Shown: in pieces, positions 1-8,639 of the stretch
How the letters are laid out: every line of letters starts with the position of its first letter
Position numbering within the stretch: position 1 is the first letter of the stretch
NCBI GenBank assembly: GCA_041399155.1
Contig: JAWKTI010000003.1
Location: 124,001-188,000 of the forward strand
Source of the DNA: Zavarzinella sp.
GTDB taxonomy: Bacteria; Planctomycetota; Planctomycetia; Gemmatales; Gemmataceae
Direction of reading: 5' to 3'
DNA length: 64,000 bases
Notes under the pieces: model-generated
Seen by the model: only the letters and a program-made list of their open reading frames with translations
Database searches by the model: none
Told to the model about the DNA's origin: nothing
Made by a program: the position numbers and the translations under genes

Positions 1-115
1 CCAGGTGGGCAATCCGTTCGCGTGCGGTCAGTCGATTTTTCTGGTGCTGGCGTTCAATTGCAGTCGCACCACCACCTTCACGGATTTTTGCTTCGATATC
101 ACGAAGTTCACGCAT
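1..115 (-). CDS. Acyl-CoA carboxylase beta (carboxyltransferase) subunit, N-terminal part
   Basis: Only the first 38 codons lie in the window; the gene continues past position 1. Translation from the ATG at 113-115 gives MRELRDIEAKIREGGG followed by AIERQHQKNRLTARERIAHL. The Gly-rich turn, the ERQH motif and the LTARERI motif are the hallmark start of biotin-dependent propionyl/methylcrotonyl/acetyl-CoA carboxyltransferase beta chains, which move carboxyl from biotin to an acyl-CoA. The substrate cannot be told from this fragment. The start lies 3 bp after the stop of the upstream sulfatase, so the two may be cotranscribed. Confidence 0.8.
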   Translation of the reverse strand, partial: MRELRDIEAKIREGGGATAIERQHQKNRLTARERIAHL

Positions 116-118
116 GAT

Positions 119-1543
119 TTACTCTTTCGGTGCCAGGGTAGAAGCCTTCGAGCCGGGCGGATGTTGCTTAATACGGTCAGCATATTCTTTACTAATTCGA
201 TCTTTCACAAGCCCACGTCGAATCAATTCTGTTTCAGGAACTTCGCCAAGATCGTTGGTATCTTTAATCCACTGATCTAGAGCCTTGCGAAATTCCTGGA
301 TCTTTTCCTGGTGGGCAGGAGAATCAATCAGGTTGACCACTTCATGGGGATCTGCCTGAGTATCATAAAACTCTTCTTTAGGCTTGGTGGGTGCAAAGAA
401 CAGTTTCTGAACATCATTCAACTTCCCTTCGGCAGCCAGTCTTCGCCACTCTTTCATCGTTGGCATTTCGTCCATGTATAACAGATGCTGGGCGTAGGGC
501 AGCTGAGGGTAAAAATTGCGAATATAACGATACCGCTGATCCCGCACCGAGCGAATACGATCGAACGTTTCGTCCATTCGGTCACGCGCAGTAAAAGCAT
601 ATTTCTGCACAACCGCAGTTTTACCTAAAAATGGCTTCCCTTGCATATTCGTTGGGATTTGTACATTTGCAAGGTGCAGCATAGTGGGGCCAAAATCAAT
701 GAAGCCCACCAGGTCTTCCCGCACGGAACCGGGCTTGGTCCAACCGGGTGCACTCACCATCAAAGGTGCCCGCGACCCGCTATCGTAACACCAGCGTTTC
801 CCACGTGGCATCCCCCAGCCGTGGTCACCAAAGAACAGCACCACTGTGCTTTCCCACAATCGGTGTTTATCCAAATAAGCAAGCACATCTCCCACCTGAT
901 AGTCGAGTGCGGTCACATTATCGTAATAGTTGGCAACGTCCCGCCGCACCACGGGCGTATCGGGATAATACGGTGGCAGTGGGGCTTTTGCTGGATCATG
1001 CAACTCTGCTGGTTTTAACCGCACTTTGTTTTTCTGTTGCTGCCCGGCACCTGCACGGATCTGGCTTTCGTGACTTATTGTAAAGTTGATGTATGCGAAA
1101 AATGGTTCTTTCGGCGGTGCCTGATTCAACCACGGTTTGGTGCTATCAAACGCATCTTCCGGAACAGCGAAATTGAAGTCTGTTTTTCCCGGCCACATCA
1201 CGCGGTACCCCGCTTTACGCAGTTCTGCTGTGAACGTGGTTGGCGGCTTCAGCAACGTCGATCGCATGTGGTGCGATCCCATCGTGGTGGGGTACATTCC
1301 GGTGATCATTCCAGATCTTGTCGGAGCACACACGGGTGCGTGTGTAAAACAGTGAGTGAAACGCGCAGATCGTCCGGCTAACTTGTCGAGATTGGGTGTG
1401 ATAGCGTATTTGTCGCCATAGCACCCCAACGTGGGGCTGATATCTTCCGCACCGATCCAGATAAAATTCAGTCGTTTGCCTTCCTGGGAAAAACCGATCC
1501 CACAGAACAGCAAACTGAAAACAACGCCCAGGTGATAACGCAT
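119..1543 (-). CDS. Secreted sulfatase (formylglycine-dependent, family S1)
   Basis: 474 residues beginning with a Sec signal peptide (MRYHLGVVFSLLFCGIGFSQ). The sulfatase signature CAPTR sits at residues 72-76; its Cys is the residue that family members convert to formylglycine. Early metal-ligand Asp residues follow the strand NFIWIGAED, and a later metal site is in FFGDHGWGMPRGKRW. The C-terminal part carries the usual IRSVRDQRYRYIRNF segment. A Shine-Dalgarno-like GAGGGAG precedes the ATG. Hydrolysis of sulfate esters, probably of a polysaccharide outside the cytoplasm, is the family role; the actual substrate is unknown. Planctomycetes often carry many such genes, and a second one lies at 62.1 kb. 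Confidence 0.92.
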   Translation of the reverse strand: MRYHLGVVFSLLFCGIGFSQEGKRLNFIWIGAEDISPTLGCYGDKYAITPNLDKLAGRSARFTHCFTHAPVCAPTRSGMITGMYPTTMGSHHMRSTLLKPPTTFTAELRKAGYRVMWPGKTDFNFAVPEDAFDSTKPWLNQAPPKEPFFAYINFTISHESQIRAGAGQQQKNKVRLKPAELHDPAKAPLPPYYPDTPVVRRDVANYYDNVTALDYQVGDVLAYLDKHRLWESTVVLFFGDHGWGMPRGKRWCYDSGSRAPLMVSAPGWTKPGSVREDLVGFIDFGPTMLHLANVQIPTNMQGKPFLGKTAVVQKYAFTARDRMDETFDRIRSVRDQRYRYIRNFYPQLPYAQHLLYMDEMPTMKEWRRLAAEGKLNDVQKLFFAPTKPKEEFYDTQADPHEVVNLIDSPAHQEKIQEFRKALDQWIKDTNDLGEVPETELIRRGLVKDRISKEYADRIKQHPPGSKASTLAPKE

Positions 1544-1704
1544 GGAGAGACTCCCTCGGGTATATTTGCAAAGCTTATTTTAGCTGGTCTGTTTGCTGTG
1601 CCCACCAAAAGACGGATTTGGCAGGTGATTCGCTGGCAATGTTAATTAAGTAGTTGAACGCATTTCCTTGATTTTTTCTCGTTAAAGCACATCAAATAAC
1701 TGAT

Positions 1705-2730
1705 ATGACCACGTTGCTGACCCTGACACCTGCCGGCCTCTACTGCCCAGTGGGGGCTTTCCACATTGATCCATGCCGTGCAGTCCCACGGGCAGTGGTG
1801 ACGCACGCCCATTCTGATCATGCTCGCCCCGGTTGTGAACGATATCTTATCCTGGAGGATGGCATTCCCGTTTTTCGCACACGGCTGGGAAATCGGTGCG
1901 ATGTGGTTGCACTGCCCGCGGGAAAAACGATCCAGCGTAACGGTGTTACTATTTCACTTCACCACGCTGGCCATATTCTGGGATCTGCCCAGGTGCGGCT
2001 CGAATATCGTGGGGAAATCGTGGTGATCACGGGCGACTACAAAATCCAGTCCGATCTCACATGTGCAGCTTTCGAACAGTTGCGATGTCATACGCTGGTG
2101 ACCGAATCAACTTTCGGGTCTCCACTTTATCGGTGGGAAGAACCACACGTGGTGATCGACCAAGTGAATCGCTGGTGGCAGTTTAATGTTGATCATGGTT
2201 GTATTTCGGTTATTTTTGGCTACTCTCTCGGGAAATCACAGCGGATTCTTGTGGCACTCGAACGTACAATTGGCAACATTTATGTGCACAAAGCGATTGC
2301 CCAAATGAACGAAGCCTATCGTGCCTGTGGAGTAATTTTCCCACCGATGACCACTTTGGAACTGGATACGATCATCCCCACCAATTCGATTGTTGTCCTG
2401 CCACCGGGTTCGCGTAACGCCATCGAACAATTGTCCACAATCGCCCCTGTTCGCACAGCAACGGTTTCCGGTTGGATGCAGTTGAAATCCTTTCGCCAGA
2501 GAACTCCCACTGATGCCGCTTTTGTGTTATCGGATCATGCAGACTGGGCCGGATTGAACAGTGTGATAACTGCCAGTCAAGCAGAAAACATTCTGGTGAC
2601 CCATGGTGCATCTGCATTGTTGGCACGGTGGTGGCAGGAAAAAGGAAAAAATGCACAAGTCCTTACCCACGAGTCATTTGCTGCAAGTACTGCTTCCGAA
2701 GACGATCCCACCTTCGCTGGGGGTGCATAA
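1705..2730 (+). CDS. Ligase-associated DNA exonuclease (metallo-beta-lactamase / beta-CASP-like)
   Basis: 341 residues with an intact metallo-beta-lactamase metal site: THAHSDH near the N-terminus (HxHxDH), then HAGHILGSAQV, TGDYK, the ESTFG segment, LSDHADW and a late VTHG histidine. The order and spacing match the family annotated as ligase-associated DNA exonuclease (TIGR04122), related to mRNA 3'-end processing nucleases. In other bacteria this gene clusters with an ATP-dependent ligase, a DEXH helicase and a phosphoesterase in a presumed repair system. Here only the ligase-like gene follows, 6 bp downstream, so the pair is almost certainly one transcript. All metal-binding residues look present, in contrast to its degenerate partner. 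Confidence 0.88.
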   Translation: MTTLLTLTPAGLYCPVGAFHIDPCRAVPRAVVTHAHSDHARPGCERYLILEDGIPVFRTRLGNRCDVVALPAGKTIQRNGVTISLHHAGHILGSAQVRLEYRGEIVVITGDYKIQSDLTCAAFEQLRCHTLVTESTFGSPLYRWEEPHVVIDQVNRWWQFNVDHGCISVIFGYSLGKSQRILVALERTIGNIYVHKAIAQMNEAYRACGVIFPPMTTLELDTIIPTNSIVVLPPGSRNAIEQLSTIAPVRTATVSGWMQLKSFRQRTPTDAAFVLSDHADWAGLNSVITASQAENILVTHGASALLARWWQEKGKNAQVLTHESFAASTASEDDPTFAGGA

Positions 2731-2736
2731 ACGAAG

Positions 2737-4260
2737 ATGCACCCATTCTGCAATCTCCATTGGCAACTTTCACAGGCCAGATCTGCCAACTTACGTCAAC
2801 AGTTGGTGCACGAGTTTTTTCGGAAGGCAGATGTTGAAGATGCCTGCTGGGCAGTTTACCTGCTGAGCCCGGCAGCGAAGCCGTTTCGGAAGAAGATCAA
2901 GCAGCTTGAAGACTACTTTTTGCCCCACTGTCAGCTGCCAGTGTGGGTCATTGACGAGTGTCGGGCACAGAACAGCGATCCGCTGGAAAATCTTGCTTAC
3001 CTTTACCCACAGGATACGCTGGTGGGATATCGCCTTGCCAAAGCAATCGCAAGTATGACCGATTGGTCGAATCATTCTGCTCCCAGTGCGACTGATACAT
3101 GGTGGTCGACGATTTCACCCTATGATCGCTATCTGTGGTGGCAATTTCTTTATCGTGGCTTCCGTCAAGTGCTTTCCCTGCAAGAACTTGCAACGATTCT
3201 TCAGTATCAGTGTTCGTTTTCTGTTTCTCAGATTCAGTGGTGCCTGCATCAACCAATCAGTGTTGCCAACTTCGCAACAATTGTCGCGAAAGTGACAGAA
3301 CAGGCACATGAACAATGGTTGCACAATTTACTTGAACAGTTGCCACAACTTGATGACGACTTCACATTAGGGCAGTTTCCTAATATAGACAAACATGTTG
3401 TAGCTGAGGATTTCCCAGCAGAATATTACACCTTTTTGAATGTACAACCTGCATTGCCAGTGCAGTTAGCAATTGCAGAAAGCACCGTTGCGTTGTGGTC
3501 ATCATCAGGTGCATTGCTCAACCATCTACAACCGAAAATTGTGGAACAGGCACGGAAACTTCTCCCACTGGGTACCCGCTTGTGGGGGGAACTGAGCAAT
3601 ACTAAGAACAATTCGGGACATTTCCATGGCTATGATGTAACAGAGTGGGCAGGAAAATCGCTTGTCGATTTGCTATTTGCTGATCGATGGGAACGACTTA
3701 ATGCCGAACTGGCTGGGCAAATAATGCCAAACATGGATCGAGTTCATCTCTGTCAGCGGCTTTTACCCAAAGATACTGTACGACAACTTTTTCTGGATCA
3801 AGGACTGTTGTCGATACTTGCCATCCCATTGGAAGCGAAAGGTTCAGAACAAAAATGGATTTGGTTATCCCCACCGGAAATCCGACTTGTCGTGGTTCTG
3901 CTGTACGCTGTTAAAATTGCCGGACAATGGCAAAGCTATACTTTTGGTGTGCGGGATGGTACCGAGTTCGTATCGATTGCCTCGGTGAATTCCCATGAAC
4001 TTTCAGCTGAAATGAAAACGCAATTCACAGAATTTATCCGTACACAAAGGCTGGAACGTTCCGGGCGAATTGCCACGGTGCCTCCGAAATTCATCGTCGA
4101 GATCGAGGCAAAACAGATTGTCAGCAGTGCTCGTTCACCCGCGGGTATTCGGGTTCGTGAAACACGCATTATGCAAGTGATTGCTGAGGAAAAACTTACA
4201 GGAATCAGCCTGCTGGATGAACTTTACCTTCAATCTGGAATCCCCAGACAGAATACATGA
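2737..4260 (+). CDS. ATP-dependent DNA ligase homologue lacking the catalytic lysine motif (pseudo-ligase)
   Basis: 507 residues, close to the usual length of the ligase that accompanies the TIGR04122 exonuclease. The N-terminal DNA-binding region is recognisable (FFRKADVEDACWAVYLL, LPVWVIDECR), as is the C-terminal OB region (VVLLYAVK near 390, YTFGVRDG near 402, IVSSARSPAGIRVRETRI near 460). Where the family has the adenylation motif KxDG (typically EWKWDGIR), this protein reads NVQPALPVQL at residues 235-244, with no lysine. The following LWS block and the WGEL glutamate (E285) keep alignment. The later ligase lysines (GLMLK, WWKWK) are also replaced (SILAIPL, KWIWL). It is therefore probably not an active ligase and may be a DNA-binding or scaffold partner of the exonuclease. 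The family assignment rests on motif memory, not on a search. Confidence 0.75.
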   Translation: MHPFCNLHWQLSQARSANLRQQLVHEFFRKADVEDACWAVYLLSPAAKPFRKKIKQLEDYFLPHCQLPVWVIDECRAQNSDPLENLAYLYPQDTLVGYRLAKAIASMTDWSNHSAPSATDTWWSTISPYDRYLWWQFLYRGFRQVLSLQELATILQYQCSFSVSQIQWCLHQPISVANFATIVAKVTEQAHEQWLHNLLEQLPQLDDDFTLGQFPNIDKHVVAEDFPAEYYTFLNVQPALPVQLAIAESTVALWSSSGALLNHLQPKIVEQARKLLPLGTRLWGELSNTKNNSGHFHGYDVTEWAGKSLVDLLFADRWERLNAELAGQIMPNMDRVHLCQRLLPKDTVRQLFLDQGLLSILAIPLEAKGSEQKWIWLSPPEIRLVVVLLYAVKIAGQWQSYTFGVRDGTEFVSIASVNSHELSAEMKTQFTEFIRTQRLERSGRIATVPPKFIVEIEAKQIVSSARSPAGIRVRETRIMQVIAEEKLTGISLLDELYLQSGIPRQNT

Positions 4261-4290
4261 ATTGAAAAGCGTCCAAGCTCTTGTGCCAGT

Positions 4291-5703
4291 TTACTTTTTC
4301 TCTGGTTTCGGTTCATCGCCAGGTGCATAAATGGAGTGCAGTAATTTCGCGTTGCTGTCATAAACGCGAACGATGCCCTCTTCACCACCCGAAGCGATCA
4401 TTTTGCCATCGGCACTGATGGCAACGCAGTAAAGAAAATCACTTGCTCCAGCGAAGGTGCGTTCGTTGCCACCATTATCAGAGTTCCACTGTTTGACTGA
4501 TTCATCGCCACTGACAGTAAGCACTTTGTTGGTTTTAGGAATAAAGACCAGGCGGGTTACCTGCTTTTTGTGGGCATTAATAGTTCGGGTTTGTTCGCCC
4601 TTTTCAAAATCCCACACTTTCACCACGTTGTCTGCACCGCAACTAACCAGGCCTTTGTTGTCTGCACGCCAGCCAACATCCAGGACATGGTGGGTGTGCC
4701 CCTCGAACGACTTAATCAATTTACCAGCCGGAACATCCCACACTTTGACAAACTTATCCGCGGCACATGTTGCCAGTTTGGTGCTGTCGGGGCTGAAGCA
4801 AACACCATAAACCGAGTCGCTATGGCCGTTTTTAATATTGGCGACCTGTTGGAATCCACTGGTTTCGAATACTCGGATTTCCCCGTCTTCCGTGGGTGGA
4901 CCACCACCAGTGGCCAGATACTTGTTGTCTGGCGAAAAATGCAATGCCAGCACGCGATCATTGAAGCCATCAATGACCTGCTTTAATTCGGTTTTCTGCA
5001 TGTCCCAGATGGCCACTTCCTGAAAGCTGCCTGTCGCCAGGTATCTGCCGTCCGCAGAATAGGCCATGCTTTCAATCAAAGAAATGTGAGCTGCGTTCGC
5101 CATTTTGCCAGCAGCCGTTTTCAGTTCTGGTCTTAAAAGAGTTTTGATGAGCTTGCCATCAGCAGTATTGAACAGGTGGAGTTGATTCCCACGAGCCATC
5201 GCCACTGTTTTGCCATCAGGTGAAAGCCCGACTGCCCGGACAGGTTTTACCAGTGCGGGTGGTAGGTTCAGCACCACTTTAGGGCGGGTATATTCCCCAC
5301 TGCTGGTTGGCGGTTTCGCACCTTCATCGATCCATAATTTGATCAGTGCCAGTTCCTGCGGAGTCAACGGGACTTCGTCGCTCGGCGGCATAATTGGCTT
5401 TTTCAACCTGGCGCAAAGCTGGAACAGATAACTTTCTGCCGACTTTCCCGGGATGACAGCAGGGCCTTTCTTACCACCTTTCATCAGTTTGTCATAGGTG
5501 GAAAGATCCAGCTTTCCGTTGATTTCTTTGCCAGAATGGCAAACAAAGCACTTGTTGACAAAGATTGGCAGTACTTCTTTTTCGTAAACAACTGGTTCTT
5601 TCCGATCCAGTTTCACATCTGGAATTGGCTCCAGTTTCTTCTGTGCAAACAGGCCGTGGGTCGCCAGCACCAGCAGCATCAGCACGCAATAATATTTTTT
5701 CAT
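4291..5703 (-). CDS. Planctomycete-type cytochrome c domain / WD40 repeat protein
   Basis: The ATG at 5701-5703 is preferred because it gives a clean signal peptide (MKKYYCVLMLLVLATHGLFAQ); an in-frame start 15 codons upstream would bury it. An N-terminal domain of about 110 residues has the haem-binding motif CFVCH and a distal methionine context (KKPIMPPSDEVPLTPQEL), typical of the planctomycete cytochrome c domain. The rest is a beta-propeller of WD40-type repeats (FSPDSTKLATCAADKFVKVW, GWRADNKGLVSCGADNVVKVW). It should be an exported haem-binding protein; its partner is unknown. It lies 61 bp downstream of the large PPC-domain gene on the same strand and is probably in its operon, an arrangement that resembles planctomycete PPC/WD40 gene pairs. 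Confidence 0.85.
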   Translation of the reverse strand: MKKYYCVLMLLVLATHGLFAQKKLEPIPDVKLDRKEPVVYEKEVLPIFVNKCFVCHSGKEINGKLDLSTYDKLMKGGKKGPAVIPGKSAESYLFQLCARLKKPIMPPSDEVPLTPQELALIKLWIDEGAKPPTSSGEYTRPKVVLNLPPALVKPVRAVGLSPDGKTVAMARGNQLHLFNTADGKLIKTLLRPELKTAAGKMANAAHISLIESMAYSADGRYLATGSFQEVAIWDMQKTELKQVIDGFNDRVLALHFSPDNKYLATGGGPPTEDGEIRVFETSGFQQVANIKNGHSDSVYGVCFSPDSTKLATCAADKFVKVWDVPAGKLIKSFEGHTHHVLDVGWRADNKGLVSCGADNVVKVWDFEKGEQTRTINAHKKQVTRLVFIPKTNKVLTVSGDESVKQWNSDNGGNERTFAGASDFLYCVAISADGKMIASGGEEGIVRVYDSNAKLLHSIYAPGDEPKPEKK

Positions 5704-5764
5704 GGTAATCGTAATATCCTTCAATTGATCGATACAGGTTATTCTCATCGTGGGCAGGGTAGAG

Positions 5765-8389
5765 TCACTTTTTCGGTGGTGGGGCTTTGGTGACGTTCAG
5801 ATTGAATTTCGTATCCTGCGAAATTTCATATTTATTGTCGTATTTGCCGATCACCTCGACTGTGATGTTCTGCAGGTTGATGTTGTTGACATCACCAGCA
5901 GCCGTGAATACCAGGTTCATTTCTGAACTGTTGGCAGGAATCGCGACGTCTTTAAATGAGATCCCTTTTGGATTGTTCGGCACGGTTACCTTTACTGTAA
6001 ATGGTCCCTGGTAGCCTTCCAACCGCTCAACTTTCAACACCACATCAATTGATTCACCCGCTTTTAATGTTCCTTTCGGGGCAGCACTCACCTTCGCTAA
6101 CGCTTTGGGCAGTACCAGTACGGAAAACGGTGTTACCGCTTCTTCAAGCAGCACTTTGATTTTCTTTTTCTTGGGGGCATCGCGTTCATAGTCCATTTGC
6201 AACGTCCCACTCAGGTGAATGGGGAACAATCCCGGGGTGGCATTTGCCTGCACAGTAATCTGGATGACACCATCAGCCTTATCAGCAGCAAGTGGGGCCA
6301 TTTTCTGACCATTGTTCACGCGGACAGAAAGCTGATTGGCGTTTTTGTTACTCAATTGAGCTAGTGTGATCGGCTGTTTCGATTCCGCAGCGATTCTCTT
6401 CACCTGGTAAGGGATGTTAATTTTATCCCCTGGCTTCAGCGCCAGTGGCATGGGAATCGATTCTCCCGGTTTCGTGATATAAGCCTTTTCTGGCATTGCT
6501 ACGATCGAGTAGTATGCTTTCCCTCGCACCGATATCCAGGTGCCACGGTCGATGCGGGTTTCTGCGGTGACATTCTGGTTCGGTGGATTGGACCAGAGAA
6601 TACTTGCCGAGCGTGCCACGTGGGTAACAGGTTTGCCAGCAATATCGGCAGAGGCTTTTACCTGAATTTGACCATCATAGTCTTTGACATTATCCGCAAC
6701 CTCCAGCACGATGGCGGCATAGTCCAGGTTATCTCCGATAAATTGTTCTTTACAAGTAACACCCCCAGGCAGGCCTTCCACATTAATTTTAATTGGTCCG
6801 GTATAGCCACCCAGCCGAAAGGCGTAAACGTTCAAGTAATTCTTGCCACCTGCCCGTAGCAGGGTAACATCCGGCTGGTAGCTGTTGGGGGCCATCACTA
6901 CCACTCGAAAATCGGGCTTGGGTGGGGCGATCCGCAGGCGATAAGTCGCCTGTGGACCATAAACAGCGTTGCCATCACGACTACCCACCTGAACCAGATA
7001 GCTGCCATCTTCCGGCACAGAAAAACTGCCTGCTTCCGGGTCGGAAGTCAACGTATAGAACTGTTTGGGATCCATCACGTTGTTATCATCATCCCGTTCC
7101 AACATCACGTTGTCGGGGGTTTTCACACTGCGCACTGAAAAATAGCCATCGAGACTGGCACCGAGACGTGCTGCAGCCATATCCAGATACAGAGTATCGC
7201 CTTTTTTCAGGTCAAGTCGGTACCAGTCCAGATCATTCCGGCGGTCAATTCTGCCCACAATCTCGGTGGGTGCTACCACAGGTTGTGCCTGTGGGTGGTC
7301 ATCGTTCGGTTCTTTTTCCAATGTGGTGCCAAATTGAGCAAAACCAACAAATACTGCGTTTGAAAGCCCACCTGGTGAGGGGAGCTGGTAACCAAAACCA
7401 TCCATCACTGCCTGGGCAGGATCAACGCGCCCCTGGTAGGTAAGGGTGCCACCCGCTGCAGGTGCATTGATGGTGACATCCAATTGTTGTAGTGGCAAAC
7501 CTTCACTGTTACGTGCATTGGTGATGGGGGTACCGCCGGGAAGATTGCGACCGATCAGGGTGACTTTGCTGGCTTTACCCGGCTCAACCACTGGTGGGAA
7601 TACGGCATCAATCCATGGCCCGGTGGTAATATTCAAGCGATAAAAATAGGTTGCATTGCCAGTCGTGTGAGCGAATTCAGCAACCCGAATGAAGTAATCA
7701 CCATCGACAGGTGCGACAAACGACGCACTGATGTCATTTCCGCGTAAACTGGAAACGGAGGCCAGTCGGCGATCATTCGCAGTATACACTTCCAACAATG
7801 GGTGCAGCTTGCTATCGATGGAGCCACAGATGCAGGAAACTACAATACCCTGCCCTTTCTTCAATGTCATCTGATAGATATCCACGTCTGTAGCACTATC
7901 CACCCGTGCGTTGATAGTGTTATTGACGTCGACTTTCTGTGCTTGAGGCACATCATTGTTTGGTTCTTTCTCTTCCTGTTCGGCCATACTGCCTACCACA
8001 AACATTCGTGGCCCAGACATGCCAAACTTGCTGTGAACACGAACTTCATGAAAACCAGGAGGCACATTGGCATCAATCGTAATTTTGAACTTCGCTGGTG
8101 GTTTCGGCCCTGGTGCTTCTTTTGGTGCAGGTTTTTTGGGATCAACTTTGGGCGGCGGCTCCGGAATCGCTTCCGCTTTGATGCCTGGGTGGGAAAAAAC
8201 CAGCCGATCCACATCGTCCAAATCCTGACCAGTAATGATTACCGATTCGATGGTACTGCCCGCTTTGCCACCCATAGGAAAAATGGTTTCAAGACGGGCA
8301 GACGGCAAACCCGGAACGTTTTGCGCCAGCAGCAGTGGCGCTGACATGAGCACTGCCACGCTGGTAACAAGCAATTTTCTCAACCACAT
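5765..8389 (-). CDS. Large secreted protein with PPC (pre-peptidase C-terminal) domains
   Basis: 874 residues with a signal peptide (MWLRKLLVTSVAVLMSAPLLLAQ). Two segments have the PPC pattern EKEPNDDHPQAQ / EKEPNNDVPQAQ followed by DVDIYQ or DLDWYRLDLKKGD and a SYLVQVGSRDG-like strand, at roughly residues 135-255 and 355-485. The N-terminus resembles an IPT/TIG-like fold (FPMGGKAGSTIESVIITGQDL). The C-terminal third is beta-rich with repeated VTVPNNPKGISF-type strands. A Pro/Lys-rich linker lies near residue 90. Such proteins are large extracytoplasmic beta-sandwich proteins, probably binding or structural; no enzymatic motif is visible. It is upstream of the cytochrome/WD40 gene on the same strand. 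Confidence 0.82.
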   Translation of the reverse strand: MWLRKLLVTSVAVLMSAPLLLAQNVPGLPSARLETIFPMGGKAGSTIESVIITGQDLDDVDRLVFSHPGIKAEAIPEPPPKVDPKKPAPKEAPGPKPPAKFKITIDANVPPGFHEVRVHSKFGMSGPRMFVVGSMAEQEEKEPNNDVPQAQKVDVNNTINARVDSATDVDIYQMTLKKGQGIVVSCICGSIDSKLHPLLEVYTANDRRLASVSSLRGNDISASFVAPVDGDYFIRVAEFAHTTGNATYFYRLNITTGPWIDAVFPPVVEPGKASKVTLIGRNLPGGTPITNARNSEGLPLQQLDVTINAPAAGGTLTYQGRVDPAQAVMDGFGYQLPSPGGLSNAVFVGFAQFGTTLEKEPNDDHPQAQPVVAPTEIVGRIDRRNDLDWYRLDLKKGDTLYLDMAAARLGASLDGYFSVRSVKTPDNVMLERDDDNNVMDPKQFYTLTSDPEAGSFSVPEDGSYLVQVGSRDGNAVYGPQATYRLRIAPPKPDFRVVVMAPNSYQPDVTLLRAGGKNYLNVYAFRLGGYTGPIKINVEGLPGGVTCKEQFIGDNLDYAAIVLEVADNVKDYDGQIQVKASADIAGKPVTHVARSASILWSNPPNQNVTAETRIDRGTWISVRGKAYYSIVAMPEKAYITKPGESIPMPLALKPGDKINIPYQVKRIAAESKQPITLAQLSNKNANQLSVRVNNGQKMAPLAADKADGVIQITVQANATPGLFPIHLSGTLQMDYERDAPKKKKIKVLLEEAVTPFSVLVLPKALAKVSAAPKGTLKAGESIDVVLKVERLEGYQGPFTVKVTVPNNPKGISFKDVAIPANSSEMNLVFTAAGDVNNINLQNITVEVIGKYDNKYEISQDTKFNLNVTKAPPPKK

Positions 8390-8639
8390 GTGCTAATTCT
8401 CCAAATATTCTGGATACCGCGGCGGCGTTGTCGCGGAGGTTTCGGCGGGTTTTACCATCGTAACTTGTTCAGATTGGTGGGTCAAGCAAGAAACAGCGAA
8501 CTTTCTCATGGAAGTACTGGAAAAGTTTTTATGTAGCATTCAGGATTGGTCGTGAATTTTTCATTGGTGCACATTTCATCTTCAATTCATGGAAAAATCG
8601 CTAAAATGTGCCGTTAATGACTCGCCAAGGAGACACCCA

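Noticed and set aside
7802..8344. 180-residue plus-strand ORF inside the PPC-domain gene
   Set aside because: Antisense shadow of a gene with signal peptide and recognisable domains; no ribosome site or family.
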